A stretch of 35,553 nt of DNA from an uncultured Prevotellaceae bacterium (GCA_900317305.1 ONGG01000034.1:1-35553), one strand, 5' to 3'; numbered from the stretch's first letter, positions 16,810-23,641 are shown. The notes: generated from the letters alone by a model not told the origin. A program made the numbers and translations.

Positions 16810-16947
16810 ATGAAATTTTATTCAGAGCCCAAAACCAAGGCTATGGCCTTGAACCTGAGCGCCGCTATCTGCAGCGAGCCTGAGGTTGTTTCTGAAGAGC
16901 CCGTAACTCCTCCCACAGACGAGGCCGTTCAAGCTCCTATGTTCTAA
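16810..16947 (+). CDS. small peptide copy 2 (candidate RiPP precursor)
   Basis: A 45-residue peptide starting MKFYSEPKTKAMA. From LNLSAAICSEPEV to the final QAPMF it is identical in protein to copies 1 and 3. At DNA level the last 100 bases differ from copy 1 only at a few sites, mostly silent, and identity runs into the 3' flank (TTCAGGAC). The first residues vary between copies (KKTYF, KFYS, KAIYS), while YxEPxTKAM is kept. The variable start with a constant core suggests that recombination homogenises the core. The role is as proposed for copy 1 and equally unproven. Confidence 0.75.
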   Translation: MKFYSEPKTKAMALNLSAAICSEPEVVSEEPVTPPTDEAVQAPMF

Positions 16948-16964
16948 TTCAGGACTAGAAACAC

Positions 16965-16993
16965 AAGCCAGACTGAAAAGTCTGGCTTTTTTT
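16965..16993 (+). terminator. terminator of peptide copy 2
   Basis: AAGCCAGACT (16965-16974), loop GAAA, AGTCTGGCTT (16979-16988), then TTTTT. The stem sequence is shared with the copy 1 terminator, but the loop differs. Confidence 0.85.
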
Positions 16994-17108
16994 GTCTCTT
17001 TTGCTCTCTTCACCTCTCATTCTTGTTGTATAAATATGCAATAATTTGTGTTTTTTCGTGAGGTTCTTCAAAGAGTTGATGATTTCGAAGAAAAAAACAA
17101 TGAATTAT

Positions 17109-17139
17109 TTTGTTTTTTCAATATATTCTTTTACTTTTG
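17109..17139 (+). promoter_or_regulatory. promoter of small peptide gene copy 3
   Basis: TTTG (17109-17112), 19 bases, TACTTTTG (17132-17139). A third exact consensus promoter with the same spacing. Confidence 0.8.
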
Positions 17140-17182
17140 TGTTGTAATATAAACATTTACTAATCTTTTAAAATTAACGATT

Positions 17183-17323
17183 ATGAAAGCTATTTATTCC
17201 GAGCCCAAAACCAAGGCTATGGCCTTGAATCTGAGTGCTGCTATCTGCAGCGAGCCTGAGGTAGTTTCTGAAGAGCCCGTAACTCCTCCCACAGACGAGG
17301 CCGTTCAAGCTCCTATGTTCTAA
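17183..17323 (+). CDS. small peptide copy 3 (candidate RiPP precursor)
   Basis: A 46-residue peptide starting MKAIYSEPKTKAMA and otherwise identical to copies 1 and 2 from LNLSAAIC to the end. Start-to-start distances of the copies are 340 and 373 bases. The leader (TTTACTAATCTTTTAAAATTAACG) resembles that of copy 2 (TTTACTAACTATTAAATTTTTAC), so the duplicated unit includes the 5' UTR. It is the intact copy closest to the S26-PqqD gene. Read-through of its terminator could reach that gene, since no separate promoter is evident there. Confidence 0.75.
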   Translation: MKAIYSEPKTKAMALNLSAAICSEPEVVSEEPVTPPTDEAVQAPMF

Positions 17324-17342
17324 TTCAGGACAAAAGTCACAT

Positions 17343-17375
17343 GCCAGGCTATTTTTCGTAGCCTGGCTTCTTTTT
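17343..17375 (+). terminator. terminator of peptide copy 3
   Basis: GCCAGGCTA (17343-17351), loop TTTTTCG, TAGCCTGGC (17359-17367), then TTCTTTTT. It is related to the stems after copies 1 and 2 but has compensatory changes (AGAC/GTCT becomes AGGC/GCCT). Confidence 0.8.
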
Positions 17376-17403
17376 GCCCAATATCTATTTTCTCATTTTC
17401 TTC

Positions 17404-17516
17404 GTGAAAAAAATACCTTGAGCCTAGGTGCTACCATCTGCAGCGAACCCAATGTTGGGTCAGATCCTTACACTCCCCCATACATCAATCCTGTTATTCC
17501 TGTAGATGATAAATAG
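17404..17516 (+). pseudogene. decayed fourth copy of the small peptide gene
   Basis: A frame from 17415 to TAG at 17514-17516 reads TLSLGATICSEPNV, then GSDPYTPPYINPV and IPVDDK. This is clearly related to the LNLSAAICSEPEV core, but the C-terminal half is different. There is no in-frame ATG. GTGAAAAAA at 17404 looks like the remains of the MKK start, now out of frame and joined by a deletion that removed YxEPxTKAM. No consensus promoter precedes it. It is probably a dead copy whose C-terminal product part was distinct. Confidence 0.6.
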
Positions 17517-17530
17517 GGGGATAGTATAAA

Positions 17531-17551
17531 CCAGGCTAGGCCTGGTTTTTT
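17531..17551 (+). terminator. terminator after the decayed peptide copy
   Basis: CCAGGC (17531-17536), loop TAG, GCCTGG (17540-17545), then TTTTTT. It is a member of the same CCAG-type stem family as the other three and lies 44 bases before the S26-PqqD start, so it may act as an attenuator for that gene. Confidence 0.7.
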
Positions 17552-17594
17552 AGTGGAGCGAATGCGACACTTCAATTACTTTATTGAATATCCA

Positions 17595-18344
17595 ATGACA
17601 CTTCTTCGATTTTTCAAAATACTCGTCTTCGTTTTCTCTTTGATGATGTGTGGCTCATGTAAACACACCCATCATCCCTTGGCCAACAAAGATGCCATCC
17701 AGGTGCCCAACGAGAAATATGTGGATTATATGAAACCCTATCTCCAGAATGGTTATCTTGTGAGAATGGTGCCAAAGGGAAATAGTATGTTGCCTACTTT
17801 GAAAAATGGTGAGGAAGTAGTCACCTTGAAACATGCCGAGAACGTGCGGCCTGGTGACATCGTACTCGCGCTTACCTCTTATGGCCATTATGTCATACAT
17901 AGAGTGGTAAGCGTGAATGGACAGCGTGTCACACTAAAAGGCGACCATAACAAATCCACAGAGACGGCATTGATTGCCGATGTGCTGGCCACATTGGTCG
18001 ATAAAGAACCTTATCATAGCGAGGGCAGTGAAAAGCGAGGGCTGTCGTTGGATGGGACAACCAAGTTTAAGGCCAATCCTCAGTATCGGATTGATACCGT
18101 CGACACATTGGCATGGATGGTCGACACCATTCACAAGAAAGTCGACATGCATAAGGCTGTGGTGTTCAACGAAACCGCCCTATTGGTTTGGAACACGGTG
18201 GCCAAGTCTGGTTTCACCATCTACGACATGGCCAATTGCCTCACAAATTATTATGAGGTAGACGACTCAACGGCGCTCAATGATTGCCGCAGGCTGCTTG
18301 TCGAGTGGAGAGATTGTGGGTTGGTGGTCGGTGCCGGAAAATGA
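17595..18344 (+). CDS. S26-type peptidase domain fused to PqqD-like (RRE) domain
   Basis: A 249-residue protein. Residues 1-22 form a hydrophobic N-terminus ending MMCGSC, a possible lipoprotein signal with Cys22, so the protein may be membrane-anchored. Residues about 52-135 form an S24/S26 peptidase domain: nucleophile Ser64 in KGNSMLPTL, VRPGDIV, His102 in YVIHRVV and LKGDHN. The His in place of a Lys general base matches the SipW/ER-type signal peptidases. Residues about 182-246 match PqqD: AVVFNETALLVWNTV, a Tyr-Val-Asp linker and DCRRLLVEWRDCGLV. PqqD-like domains bind leader peptides of ribosomal peptide products. The ATG at 17595 is preferred over GTG 17553 or ATG 17562, because it begins the signal sequence. 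Substrate is inferred from the adjacent peptide genes. Confidence 0.85.
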   Translation: MTLLRFFKILVFVFSLMMCGSCKHTHHPLANKDAIQVPNEKYVDYMKPYLQNGYLVRMVPKGNSMLPTLKNGEEVVTLKHAENVRPGDIVLALTSYGHYVIHRVVSVNGQRVTLKGDHNKSTETALIADVLATLVDKEPYHSEGSEKRGLSLDGTTKFKANPQYRIDTVDTLAWMVDTIHKKVDMHKAVVFNETALLVWNTVAKSGFTIYDMANCLTNYYEVDDSTALNDCRRLLVEWRDCGLVVGAGK

Positions 18345-18359
18345 ATTGCGTTTTCTGCC

Positions 18360-19181
18360 TTATTCTCCTTTTATCATCATGCGATGGTTGCGTAGCTCAT
18401 TCTCCTCGTCGAGGAATAAGTTACCCATGAACATTTCCATGAATTGCGTGGTAGGATAAATGCCTTGGTGCATGTTGGTATAGCATGCCCGGATGATGGC
18501 ATTGCGGAAATACCATGCCTCACGATAGAATGTGTCGTTGGCAATGTGATAGCCCCTGCTCAGCATATATTGCATGGCATAAACGAAGGCTGTGCGGGTG
18601 TTGGCATAGTGAAATGCATTGATCATGAACAATTTGGCAATGAATTCACTATAGCAATGCAGGCGGTGGCTGCTCGAAAGGTGATTGTAGTTGATTTCCC
18701 GCTCCTTGGAGAAAAGACGGTCCAGGTAGTCGGCTATCAGATCGCTCGAGGGGTATAGCACAGATGAGTTGGAAAGCACCCACTCCTTTTTGCTTGCAGG
18801 ATGCTCGCGCAACTTGCCAGAGTCGTGGTAGATGCCATGGAACATATGACGGTGGGTATGGGAGAAATCCTCCATCGTGAGCGAGCATTTGTGCTCCTCT
18901 AATAGTTCGACTATGCGTACCGACACCTTGTCGGCCTCCTCGTGATGACCCAACTTGCTGGAATTGGCATTGCGGTGAGCCTGGTGGTAATATTCCCGGG
19001 TGTCGAGATGAATCTGGTTGATGTCGCATTCGCCTTCTATATGCCGTTTGATAATGGCAAAGAAGTCTTCGCTGGGTTTTAGATTGACAACCGATTGGAT
19101 TCCAAATGTAGTAAGCCAGAGAAGGGCGCGTTCTTTTTCTTCTTTATTGCGACTGGTGGCGTATTTTTCAATTTGTGTCAT
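18360..19181 (-). CDS. Fic/DOC-fold protein with degenerate catalytic motif
   Basis: A 273-residue protein of the Fic family, whose members transfer AMP or other groups to target proteins. The N-terminal part (GIQSVVNLKPSEDF, HIEGECDINQI) and the middle (HMFHGIYHDSGKLR, KKEWVLSNSSVLYPS) follow the Bacteroidetes Fic group with motif HxFxEGNTRTT. At the active loop this protein has N188-A-F-H-Y-A-N-T-R-T: the catalytic His is Asn, the acidic metal ligand is lost, and the first Gly is Ala, while Asn194, Arg196 and Thr197 remain. AMP transfer is therefore doubtful. The ATG at 19181 is chosen over a TTG at 19190. It is convergent with the S26-PqqD gene, 15 bases apart. Confidence 0.82.
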   Translation of the reverse strand: MTQIEKYATSRNKEEKERALLWLTTFGIQSVVNLKPSEDFFAIIKRHIEGECDINQIHLDTREYYHQAHRNANSSKLGHHEEADKVSVRIVELLEEHKCSLTMEDFSHTHRHMFHGIYHDSGKLREHPASKKEWVLSNSSVLYPSSDLIADYLDRLFSKEREINYNHLSSSHRLHCYSEFIAKLFMINAFHYANTRTAFVYAMQYMLSRGYHIANDTFYREAWYFRNAIIRACYTNMHQGIYPTTQFMEMFMGNLFLDEENELRNHRMMIKGE

Positions 19182-19247
19182 AATGCGCAAGTCTTCAGTT
19201 ATTGGGGTTGTTGTGTATTTAGATTATTGTCAAATGCAGATAATTCG

Positions 19248-19279
19248 CAAATTTATGAAAAAAAACATTTTGCTACAAA
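19248..19279 (-). promoter_or_regulatory. promoter of the Fic-like gene
   Basis: On the minus strand TTTG (19276-19279), 20 bases, TAAATTTG (19248-19255). The leader is about 60 bases. It overlaps the upstream region of the divergent gene at 19325. Confidence 0.65.
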
Positions 19280-19298
19280 TTAAATCGGAAAAAATAGA

Positions 19299-19306
19299 TA
19301 TCTTTG
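19299..19306 (+). promoter_or_regulatory. -7 element for the gene at 19325
   Basis: TATCTTTG matches TAnnTTTG. No TTTG lies at the right distance, so this is half a promoter. The ATG at 19325 would follow a leader of about 12-15 bases. Confidence 0.45.
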
Positions 19307-19324
19307 CAAAAAATAGATACATAT

Positions 19325-19906
19325 ATGGACGAAAAATACGATCACACCCAAGACGACATGGTGAAAGACCTCAATCTTGAGGCTAAAATAGACAAGGAGC
19401 TTTTTCTGCATGGATTCCTTCGAAGCGATTTCACTGATGACGAGCTGAAAACCCTCCGTGACGAGATCGCCATGCTCCAGCAGGGAAACTGCTCTGTGCT
19501 CAATGGGTTCTGGAGTTCAAAAAAGAGCCGCAAGAAAAAAAGCGAAAGCGAGGATGTGGAACCCATTCCCAAATTCGCTGTCGGCGATAGGGTATGGGTC
19601 ACAGAGCACCTGAATGTGGAAGGCATTCCTGGTGTGGGCGAGGTGAGAAAAGTCATCACCGAATGGACCGACCTCGGTGAGGAACTGAATGGATATTGGG
19701 AAGTGTCTTACCTTCTCAAGAATACCCGCATGTCGTATTCGGAGGATTGCGTCTTCGCTACCGAACTGGAGGCGCTTACCGCTCTGGCCGCCGATTTCAG
19801 GCGTAATGCAATCGCTCAGGCCAGCGTGCTGTGCCGGAGAATGAGGGCTTTGGGAATGAATATCTCTACCAAGGAACTGATAGAGAATCTGGCGGAGTTT
19901 ATTTAG
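19325..19906 (+). CDS. protein of unknown function with SH3-like middle
   Basis: A 193-residue soluble protein that I do not recognise. Residues about 1-60 are charged and helical (DDMVKDLNLEAKIDKELF). A lysine/serine-rich linker follows (KKSRKKKSESED). The segment KFAVGDRVWVTEHLNVEGIP to GYWEVSYLLKNTRMSYSED looks like a small SH3/KOW-type beta barrel, which often binds nucleic acid or protein. The C-terminus is helical (ALAADFRRNAIAQ, LCRRMRALGMNIS). An upstream in-frame ATG at 19304 overlaps the -7 element, so 19325 is preferred. It ends four bases before the convergent AraC gene. Confidence 0.7.
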   Translation: MDEKYDHTQDDMVKDLNLEAKIDKELFLHGFLRSDFTDDELKTLRDEIAMLQQGNCSVLNGFWSSKKSRKKKSESEDVEPIPKFAVGDRVWVTEHLNVEGIPGVGEVRKVITEWTDLGEELNGYWEVSYLLKNTRMSYSEDCVFATELEALTALAADFRRNAIAQASVLCRRMRALGMNISTKELIENLAEFI

Positions 19907-19910
19907 TGCG

Positions 19911-20789
19911 CTACCCTAGGCGGTTGCCCAGATCTTCTCTGCGATATTGAAGAGGGGAACGGCCATTTTGACGCTTGAAAAACTTCGAGAACGATGCTTG
20001 GTCGGCAAAATGTAGGCGTTCGCTTATCTCTAGAATGCTGTAGTCACTGGTCTTCAACAACCAACAGGCCTCAAGCATGAGATGCTGGTTGATATAGGTT
20101 GCTACCGTCGTGTGCGACACTTGTTTCACAACCATCGACAAATAACGGGTTGAAATGCCCATCATCTTCGCATAATACGAAACCTCGTGATGCTCGCAGA
20201 AGTCGGAAAGCAAGAGTTTGTTGAATTCCACAAACAGTTTGAAACTACTTTGGTTCTCACGGAGTTCAATGGATGTGTTTTCAAGTATCGACATCAATTC
20301 CGACAACAACAGGCCAAACAACGACGTCAGGGCATCATTCGTATAGTTGTTGGGCGATGTGATTCGGGCAAGAACCATCTTCAGTATCAATTGAATGTTT
20401 GAATATTCGGATGGGTTCAGATGTATGCATGGCGAACTCTCATGAAGCAGAGAGTAGGTGGTGGTGTGTGACACATAACGGGCCGAAGGACAGTCGAGAA
20501 TGAAATTCGAGCTCACAATGAGGCAGATGGCTTTATAGTCCTCACTGGTCGACAGTACCATGGGAGGGATGTGTGGCGGAAAGATGATAAATTCCGAGGC
20601 ATTGATTTTCACTTCGTGCTTGCCGAACTGGACGACAACCCAGCCTTGCTCTACAAGACAGTAGACATGACTGTTGACCGAAGTCTTCATTTGTGTGGTA
20701 TCGAGTCGTAAAGTTTGATCTACATACTGGCATGCTAAGCGGCCCTGCCAGGTATTCTTCTCCATCAAATTCGGTTTAGTGTTGGTCAT
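19911..20789 (-). CDS. AraC-family transcriptional regulator
   Basis: A 292-residue regulator. The N-terminal half is a cupin-like sensor (CLVEQGWVVVQFGKHEVKINASEFIIFPPHIPP). The C-terminal 100 residues are a double helix-turn-helix of the AraC/XylS type: HHEVSYYAKMMGISTRYLS for the first and YSILEISERLHFADQASFS, then FFKRQNGRSPLQYR, for the second. The start at 20789 is set by the promoter at 20810-20840, which would make an ATG at 20801 essentially leaderless and rules out the longer frame. It is divergent from the tyrosine phosphatase gene, which may be a target or autoregulation may apply. The ligand is unknown. Confidence 0.9.
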   Translation of the reverse strand: MTNTKPNLMEKNTWQGRLACQYVDQTLRLDTTQMKTSVNSHVYCLVEQGWVVVQFGKHEVKINASEFIIFPPHIPPMVLSTSEDYKAICLIVSSNFILDCPSARYVSHTTTYSLLHESSPCIHLNPSEYSNIQLILKMVLARITSPNNYTNDALTSLFGLLLSELMSILENTSIELRENQSSFKLFVEFNKLLLSDFCEHHEVSYYAKMMGISTRYLSMVVKQVSHTTVATYINQHLMLEACWLLKTSDYSILEISERLHFADQASFSKFFKRQNGRSPLQYRREDLGNRLG

Positions 20790-20809
20790 GATGTTTTTCA
20801 TTTCTTCTA

Positions 20810-20840
20810 CAAAATTACTCTTTTTATGCAGAAAAGCAAA
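20810..20840 (-). promoter_or_regulatory. promoter of the AraC-type regulator
   Basis: On the minus strand TTTG (20837-20840), 19 bases, TAATTTTG (20810-20817). An exact consensus. It places transcription start near 20803. Confidence 0.75.
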
Positions 20841-20914
20841 TCTTTTTGGATTCTTTTTGCCATTTATTATACATTTTTCGTTCGATTTTCGTAAAAAAAC
20901 ACAACTTTTTCGGT

Positions 20915-21397
20915 ATGAAACATATAGGAAAAACCAAATTGCTTTTTGTATGTCTCGGTAATATTTGCAGGTCACCGGCTGCCGAGGGCATATTCAATCA
21001 CCTTGTTCGGAAGCATCACCTGCAAGAGCGATTCGAGGCCGATTCGGCGGGTATAGGACACTGGCATGTGGGCGATTTGCCGGATAAAAGGATGAGGGCG
21101 CATGGAGCCAAACATGGGTATCAGTTCGACAGTAGGGCAAGGCAGTTCTCGCCTTCCGATTTCAACCGCTTCGACATGATCATCGTCATGGACCAGCAGA
21201 ATGCCAGCGACATCAGGTCGATGGCCACATCTCCCTATGACTTGAGAAAGGTGCACCTCATGGCCGAATACCTCAGGCACCATCCTATGCACAGGCATAT
21301 TCCCGATCCATATTATGGTTCCGACCAGCAGTTCGAGATGGTGATCGAGCTCCTCGAGGATGCGTGCCAGGGACTGCTCGACAGTCTCACCACATAA
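20915..21397 (+). CDS. low-molecular-weight protein tyrosine phosphatase
   Basis: A 160-residue phosphatase. The P-loop CLGNICRS (Cys13 nucleophile, Arg19) lies at the N-terminus, and the general-acid Asp is in HIPDPYYGSDQQF near residue 137. Length is normal for the family. Homologues remove phosphate from tyrosine in proteins or control polysaccharide export kinases, but no such kinase is in the window. The ATG at 20915 opens the domain. Longer in-frame starts would run into AT-rich promoter sequence. No exact consensus promoter was seen. It is divergent from the AraC gene. Confidence 0.93.
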   Translation: MKHIGKTKLLFVCLGNICRSPAAEGIFNHLVRKHHLQERFEADSAGIGHWHVGDLPDKRMRAHGAKHGYQFDSRARQFSPSDFNRFDMIIVMDQQNASDIRSMATSPYDLRKVHLMAEYLRHHPMHRHIPDPYYGSDQQFEMVIELLEDACQGLLDSLTT

Positions 21398-21440
21398 CGT
21401 TAAATATTAATAATAACTCGGCTTCGTCGTTTTTTTTTCA

Positions 21441-21448
21441 TATCTTTG
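21441..21448 (+). promoter_or_regulatory. -7 element for the nucleotidyltransferase gene
   Basis: TATCTTTG matches the consensus 39 bases before the ATG. The -33 position is only TCGG, so the promoter is partial by sequence. Confidence 0.5.
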
Positions 21449-21486
21449 CACATCATTTCTCAAACAGTTAAACCATATTTTATATT

Positions 21487-22428
21487 ATGAAACCAACATT
21501 GCTATTGCTTGCCGCTGGCATGGGAAGCCGGTATGGCGGACTGAAACAGCTCGACGGTCTTGGACCCAATGGTGAAACCATTATGGACTATTCCATCTAT
21601 GACGCCATCAAGGCCGGGTTCGGCAAGATCGTCTTCGTCATCAGAAAAGATTTTGAACAAGACTTCAAAGAGAAGATTCTCAGCAAATATGAGGGACATA
21701 TCCCCGCCCAACTCGTGTTCCAGGCACTCGATAGCCTGCCCGAAGGATTCAGCGTACCCGAAGGAAGAGTGAAGCCTTGGGGAACCAACCATGCCGTCAT
21801 GATGGCCGCCAAAGCCATCGAAGAGCCTTTCTGCGTCATCAACTGCGACGACTTCTACAACCGCGACGCTTTCATGGTCATCGGCAAGTTCCTCGCCGAT
21901 CTGCCCGAAGGCAGCACCAACAAGTATGCTATGGTGGGATTCCGGGTAGGCAACACCATTTCCGATAATGGAACGGTGGCAAGAGGCATCTGCTCGAAAG
22001 ACGAGAACGAACACCTCACCACTGTGGTGGAGCGTACAGAAATCGTAAGATGCGACGAGAATGGTGAGCACATGGGTGATGCCCAACAGCCCATCCGCTT
22101 CAAGGACGAGGAAGGAAAATGGGTGGTCGTCGACGATAACACGCCTGTGAGTATGAACATGTGGGGATTCACCCCCGACTACTTCAAGCACAGCGAGGCC
22201 TACTTCAAGGAGTTCCTCAGCGACCCGAAGAACATGCAGAATCTCAAGGCCGAGTTCTTCATCCCACTGATGGTCAACAAACTCATCAACGAGAAGACTT
22301 CCACCGTGAAAGTGCTTGATACCACCAGCAAGTGGTTTGGCGTCACCTATTCCGCCGACAGACAAAGCGTGGTCGACAAAATCCAGTCGCTCGTCAATGA
22401 GGGCGTATATCCCGAGAAACTCTTCTAA
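21487..22428 (+). CDS. sugar-phosphate nucleotidyltransferase family protein
   Basis: A 313-residue protein with a nucleotidyltransferase Rossmann-like fold. The N-terminus LLLLAAGMGSRYGGLKQL is the NTP-binding loop, VINCDDFYNRD holds the metal-binding Asp pair, and PWGTNHAVMMA is a substrate loop. A C-terminal domain follows, with SMNMWGFTPDYF and KWFGVTYSADR. It should activate a sugar phosphate with an NTP, but the sugar is not evident. A longer length than MurU-type enzymes and the lack of a RmlA or GalU signature leave the pathway open. It has its own -7 element and a stem-loop after it. Confidence 0.82.
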   Translation: MKPTLLLLAAGMGSRYGGLKQLDGLGPNGETIMDYSIYDAIKAGFGKIVFVIRKDFEQDFKEKILSKYEGHIPAQLVFQALDSLPEGFSVPEGRVKPWGTNHAVMMAAKAIEEPFCVINCDDFYNRDAFMVIGKFLADLPEGSTNKYAMVGFRVGNTISDNGTVARGICSKDENEHLTTVVERTEIVRCDENGEHMGDAQQPIRFKDEEGKWVVVDDNTPVSMNMWGFTPDYFKHSEAYFKEFLSDPKNMQNLKAEFFIPLMVNKLINEKTSTVKVLDTTSKWFGVTYSADRQSVVDKIQSLVNEGVYPEKLF

Positions 22429-22476
22429 AGAAGTGTTGCTTGGGGGCTTCCCTCCATACAACATCAACTAATCCTT

Positions 22477-22517
22477 AATTGCCAACTGTCTTCATGGCGG
22501 TTGGCAATTGCGAATTT
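22477..22517 (+). terminator. stem-loop after the nucleotidyltransferase gene
   Basis: AATTGCCAAC (22477-22486) pairs perfectly with GTTGGCAATT (22500-22509), with a 13-base loop. GCGAATTTTTA follows, so the T-run is delayed. It is probably a terminator between this gene and nrnA. Confidence 0.6.
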
Positions 22518-22552
22518 TTAATAGCGCGTGCCGTGCATGAGAAATCGTTATT

Positions 22553-23602
22553 ATGAATATCAACCTGCTTAACGAAACCCAAGTAAGACAACTCAACCAA
22601 CTCATAGAGCAGTCGGAGCGTATCGTGCTTTGTTGCCATAAGAGTCCGGATGGCGACGCCCTGGGGTCTATGCTCGGATGGGCGGAGTTCATCAGACAGA
22701 GAGGAAAAAATCCGATGGTCACCGTACCCGACGCTTTCCCCGACTTCCTAAGATGGCTGCCAGGGATAGAGAAGGTGGTGAGGTATGACAAGCATAAGGA
22801 TGTCGTCGACGAGGCGTTGAAGAATGCGGAACTCATCTTCTGTCTCGACTTCAACACCACCTCCCGACTGATGGACATGAAAGAGGCCGTCGATCTCTCA
22901 TCGGCCCCAAAAGTGCTCTTCGACCATCATCTTTCGCCCGATGTCGATGCTGTGATCATGGTCTCACATCCAGAGATGAGCAGCACCAGCGAAATCGTGT
23001 TCCGTATCATATGCCAGTTGGGTGGATTCGAGGGAATGACACGCCTGGCGGCGGCTCCCATCTATTGTGGAATGATGACCGACACTGGCGGATTCACCTA
23101 CAACTCCTCAAAGCCCGAAATCTATTTCATCATCGGACAACTGCTCACAAAGGGTATCGACAAAGACAAAATCTATCGCAACGTATACAATAACTACAGC
23201 GAGTGGTGCATCAGGATGAGGGGCTTCGTCATGTGCCAGAAACTCAATGTCATTCCAGATGCTAATGCCTCATTCTTCACGCTCACCCGGCAGGAGATGC
23301 GGCGTTTCCATTTCATCAAGGGCGACGCCGAGGGATTGGTCAACGAACCGTTGAGAATCAAGGGCATGCGACTCTCCATCTCCCTCCGCGAGGATACCGA
23401 GCGCGACAACCTCATCTGGGTTAGCCTCAGGTCGGTCGACCACTACTACTGCAATGTCTTGGCAGAGATGTTCTTCAATGGGGGAGGACATGCCAATGCC
23501 GCAGGAGGCAAACTGCTCTGCTCCATGGCCGAGGCCGAGAAGGTGGCGCTCGAGGCCATACGCTATTTTGGCGAACATAATGGCATAGTGCAAAATAAGT
23601 AA
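22553..23602 (+). CDS. nrnA: DHH-family phosphoesterase (NrnA-like)
   Basis: A 349-residue DHH/DHHA1 enzyme that degrades nanoRNA and in many species also removes the 3' phosphate of pAp. Motif I is CCHKSPDGDALGS, with Asp ligands also in FCLDFN. The DHH signature is VLFDHHLSPD, and MTDTGGFTYNS is motif IV. The C-terminal DHHA1 domain ends with FFNGGGHANAAGG, the RNA-binding glycine motif. The gene symbol rests on the motif set. Function on pAp versus oligonucleotides cannot be separated by eye. It precedes the DUF4827-like gene by 135 bases. Confidence 0.9.
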   Translation: MNINLLNETQVRQLNQLIEQSERIVLCCHKSPDGDALGSMLGWAEFIRQRGKNPMVTVPDAFPDFLRWLPGIEKVVRYDKHKDVVDEALKNAELIFCLDFNTTSRLMDMKEAVDLSSAPKVLFDHHLSPDVDAVIMVSHPEMSSTSEIVFRIICQLGGFEGMTRLAAAPIYCGMMTDTGGFTYNSSKPEIYFIIGQLLTKGIDKDKIYRNVYNNYSEWCIRMRGFVMCQKLNVIPDANASFFTLTRQEMRRFHFIKGDAEGLVNEPLRIKGMRLSISLREDTERDNLIWVSLRSVDHYYCNVLAEMFFNGGGHANAAGGKLLCSMAEAEKVALEAIRYFGEHNGIVQNK

Positions 23603-23633
23603 TCAATAATTTCATTTTGACAACGATTTGTAT

Positions 23634-23641
23634 TACCTTTG
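23634..23641 (+). promoter_or_regulatory. -7 element before the DUF4827-like/glmM operon
   Basis: TACCTTTG fits TAnnTTTG. The -33 region lacks TTTG at the usual distance (nearest at 23616-23619). The leader to the ATG at 23738 would be about 90 bases. Confidence 0.4.

Noticed and set aside
16381-17551. CRISPR array or insertion-sequence repeats
   Set aside because: The spacing of about 340-370 bases, intact reading frames and individual promoters and terminators show duplicated genes. There are no short direct repeats with spacers and no transposase.
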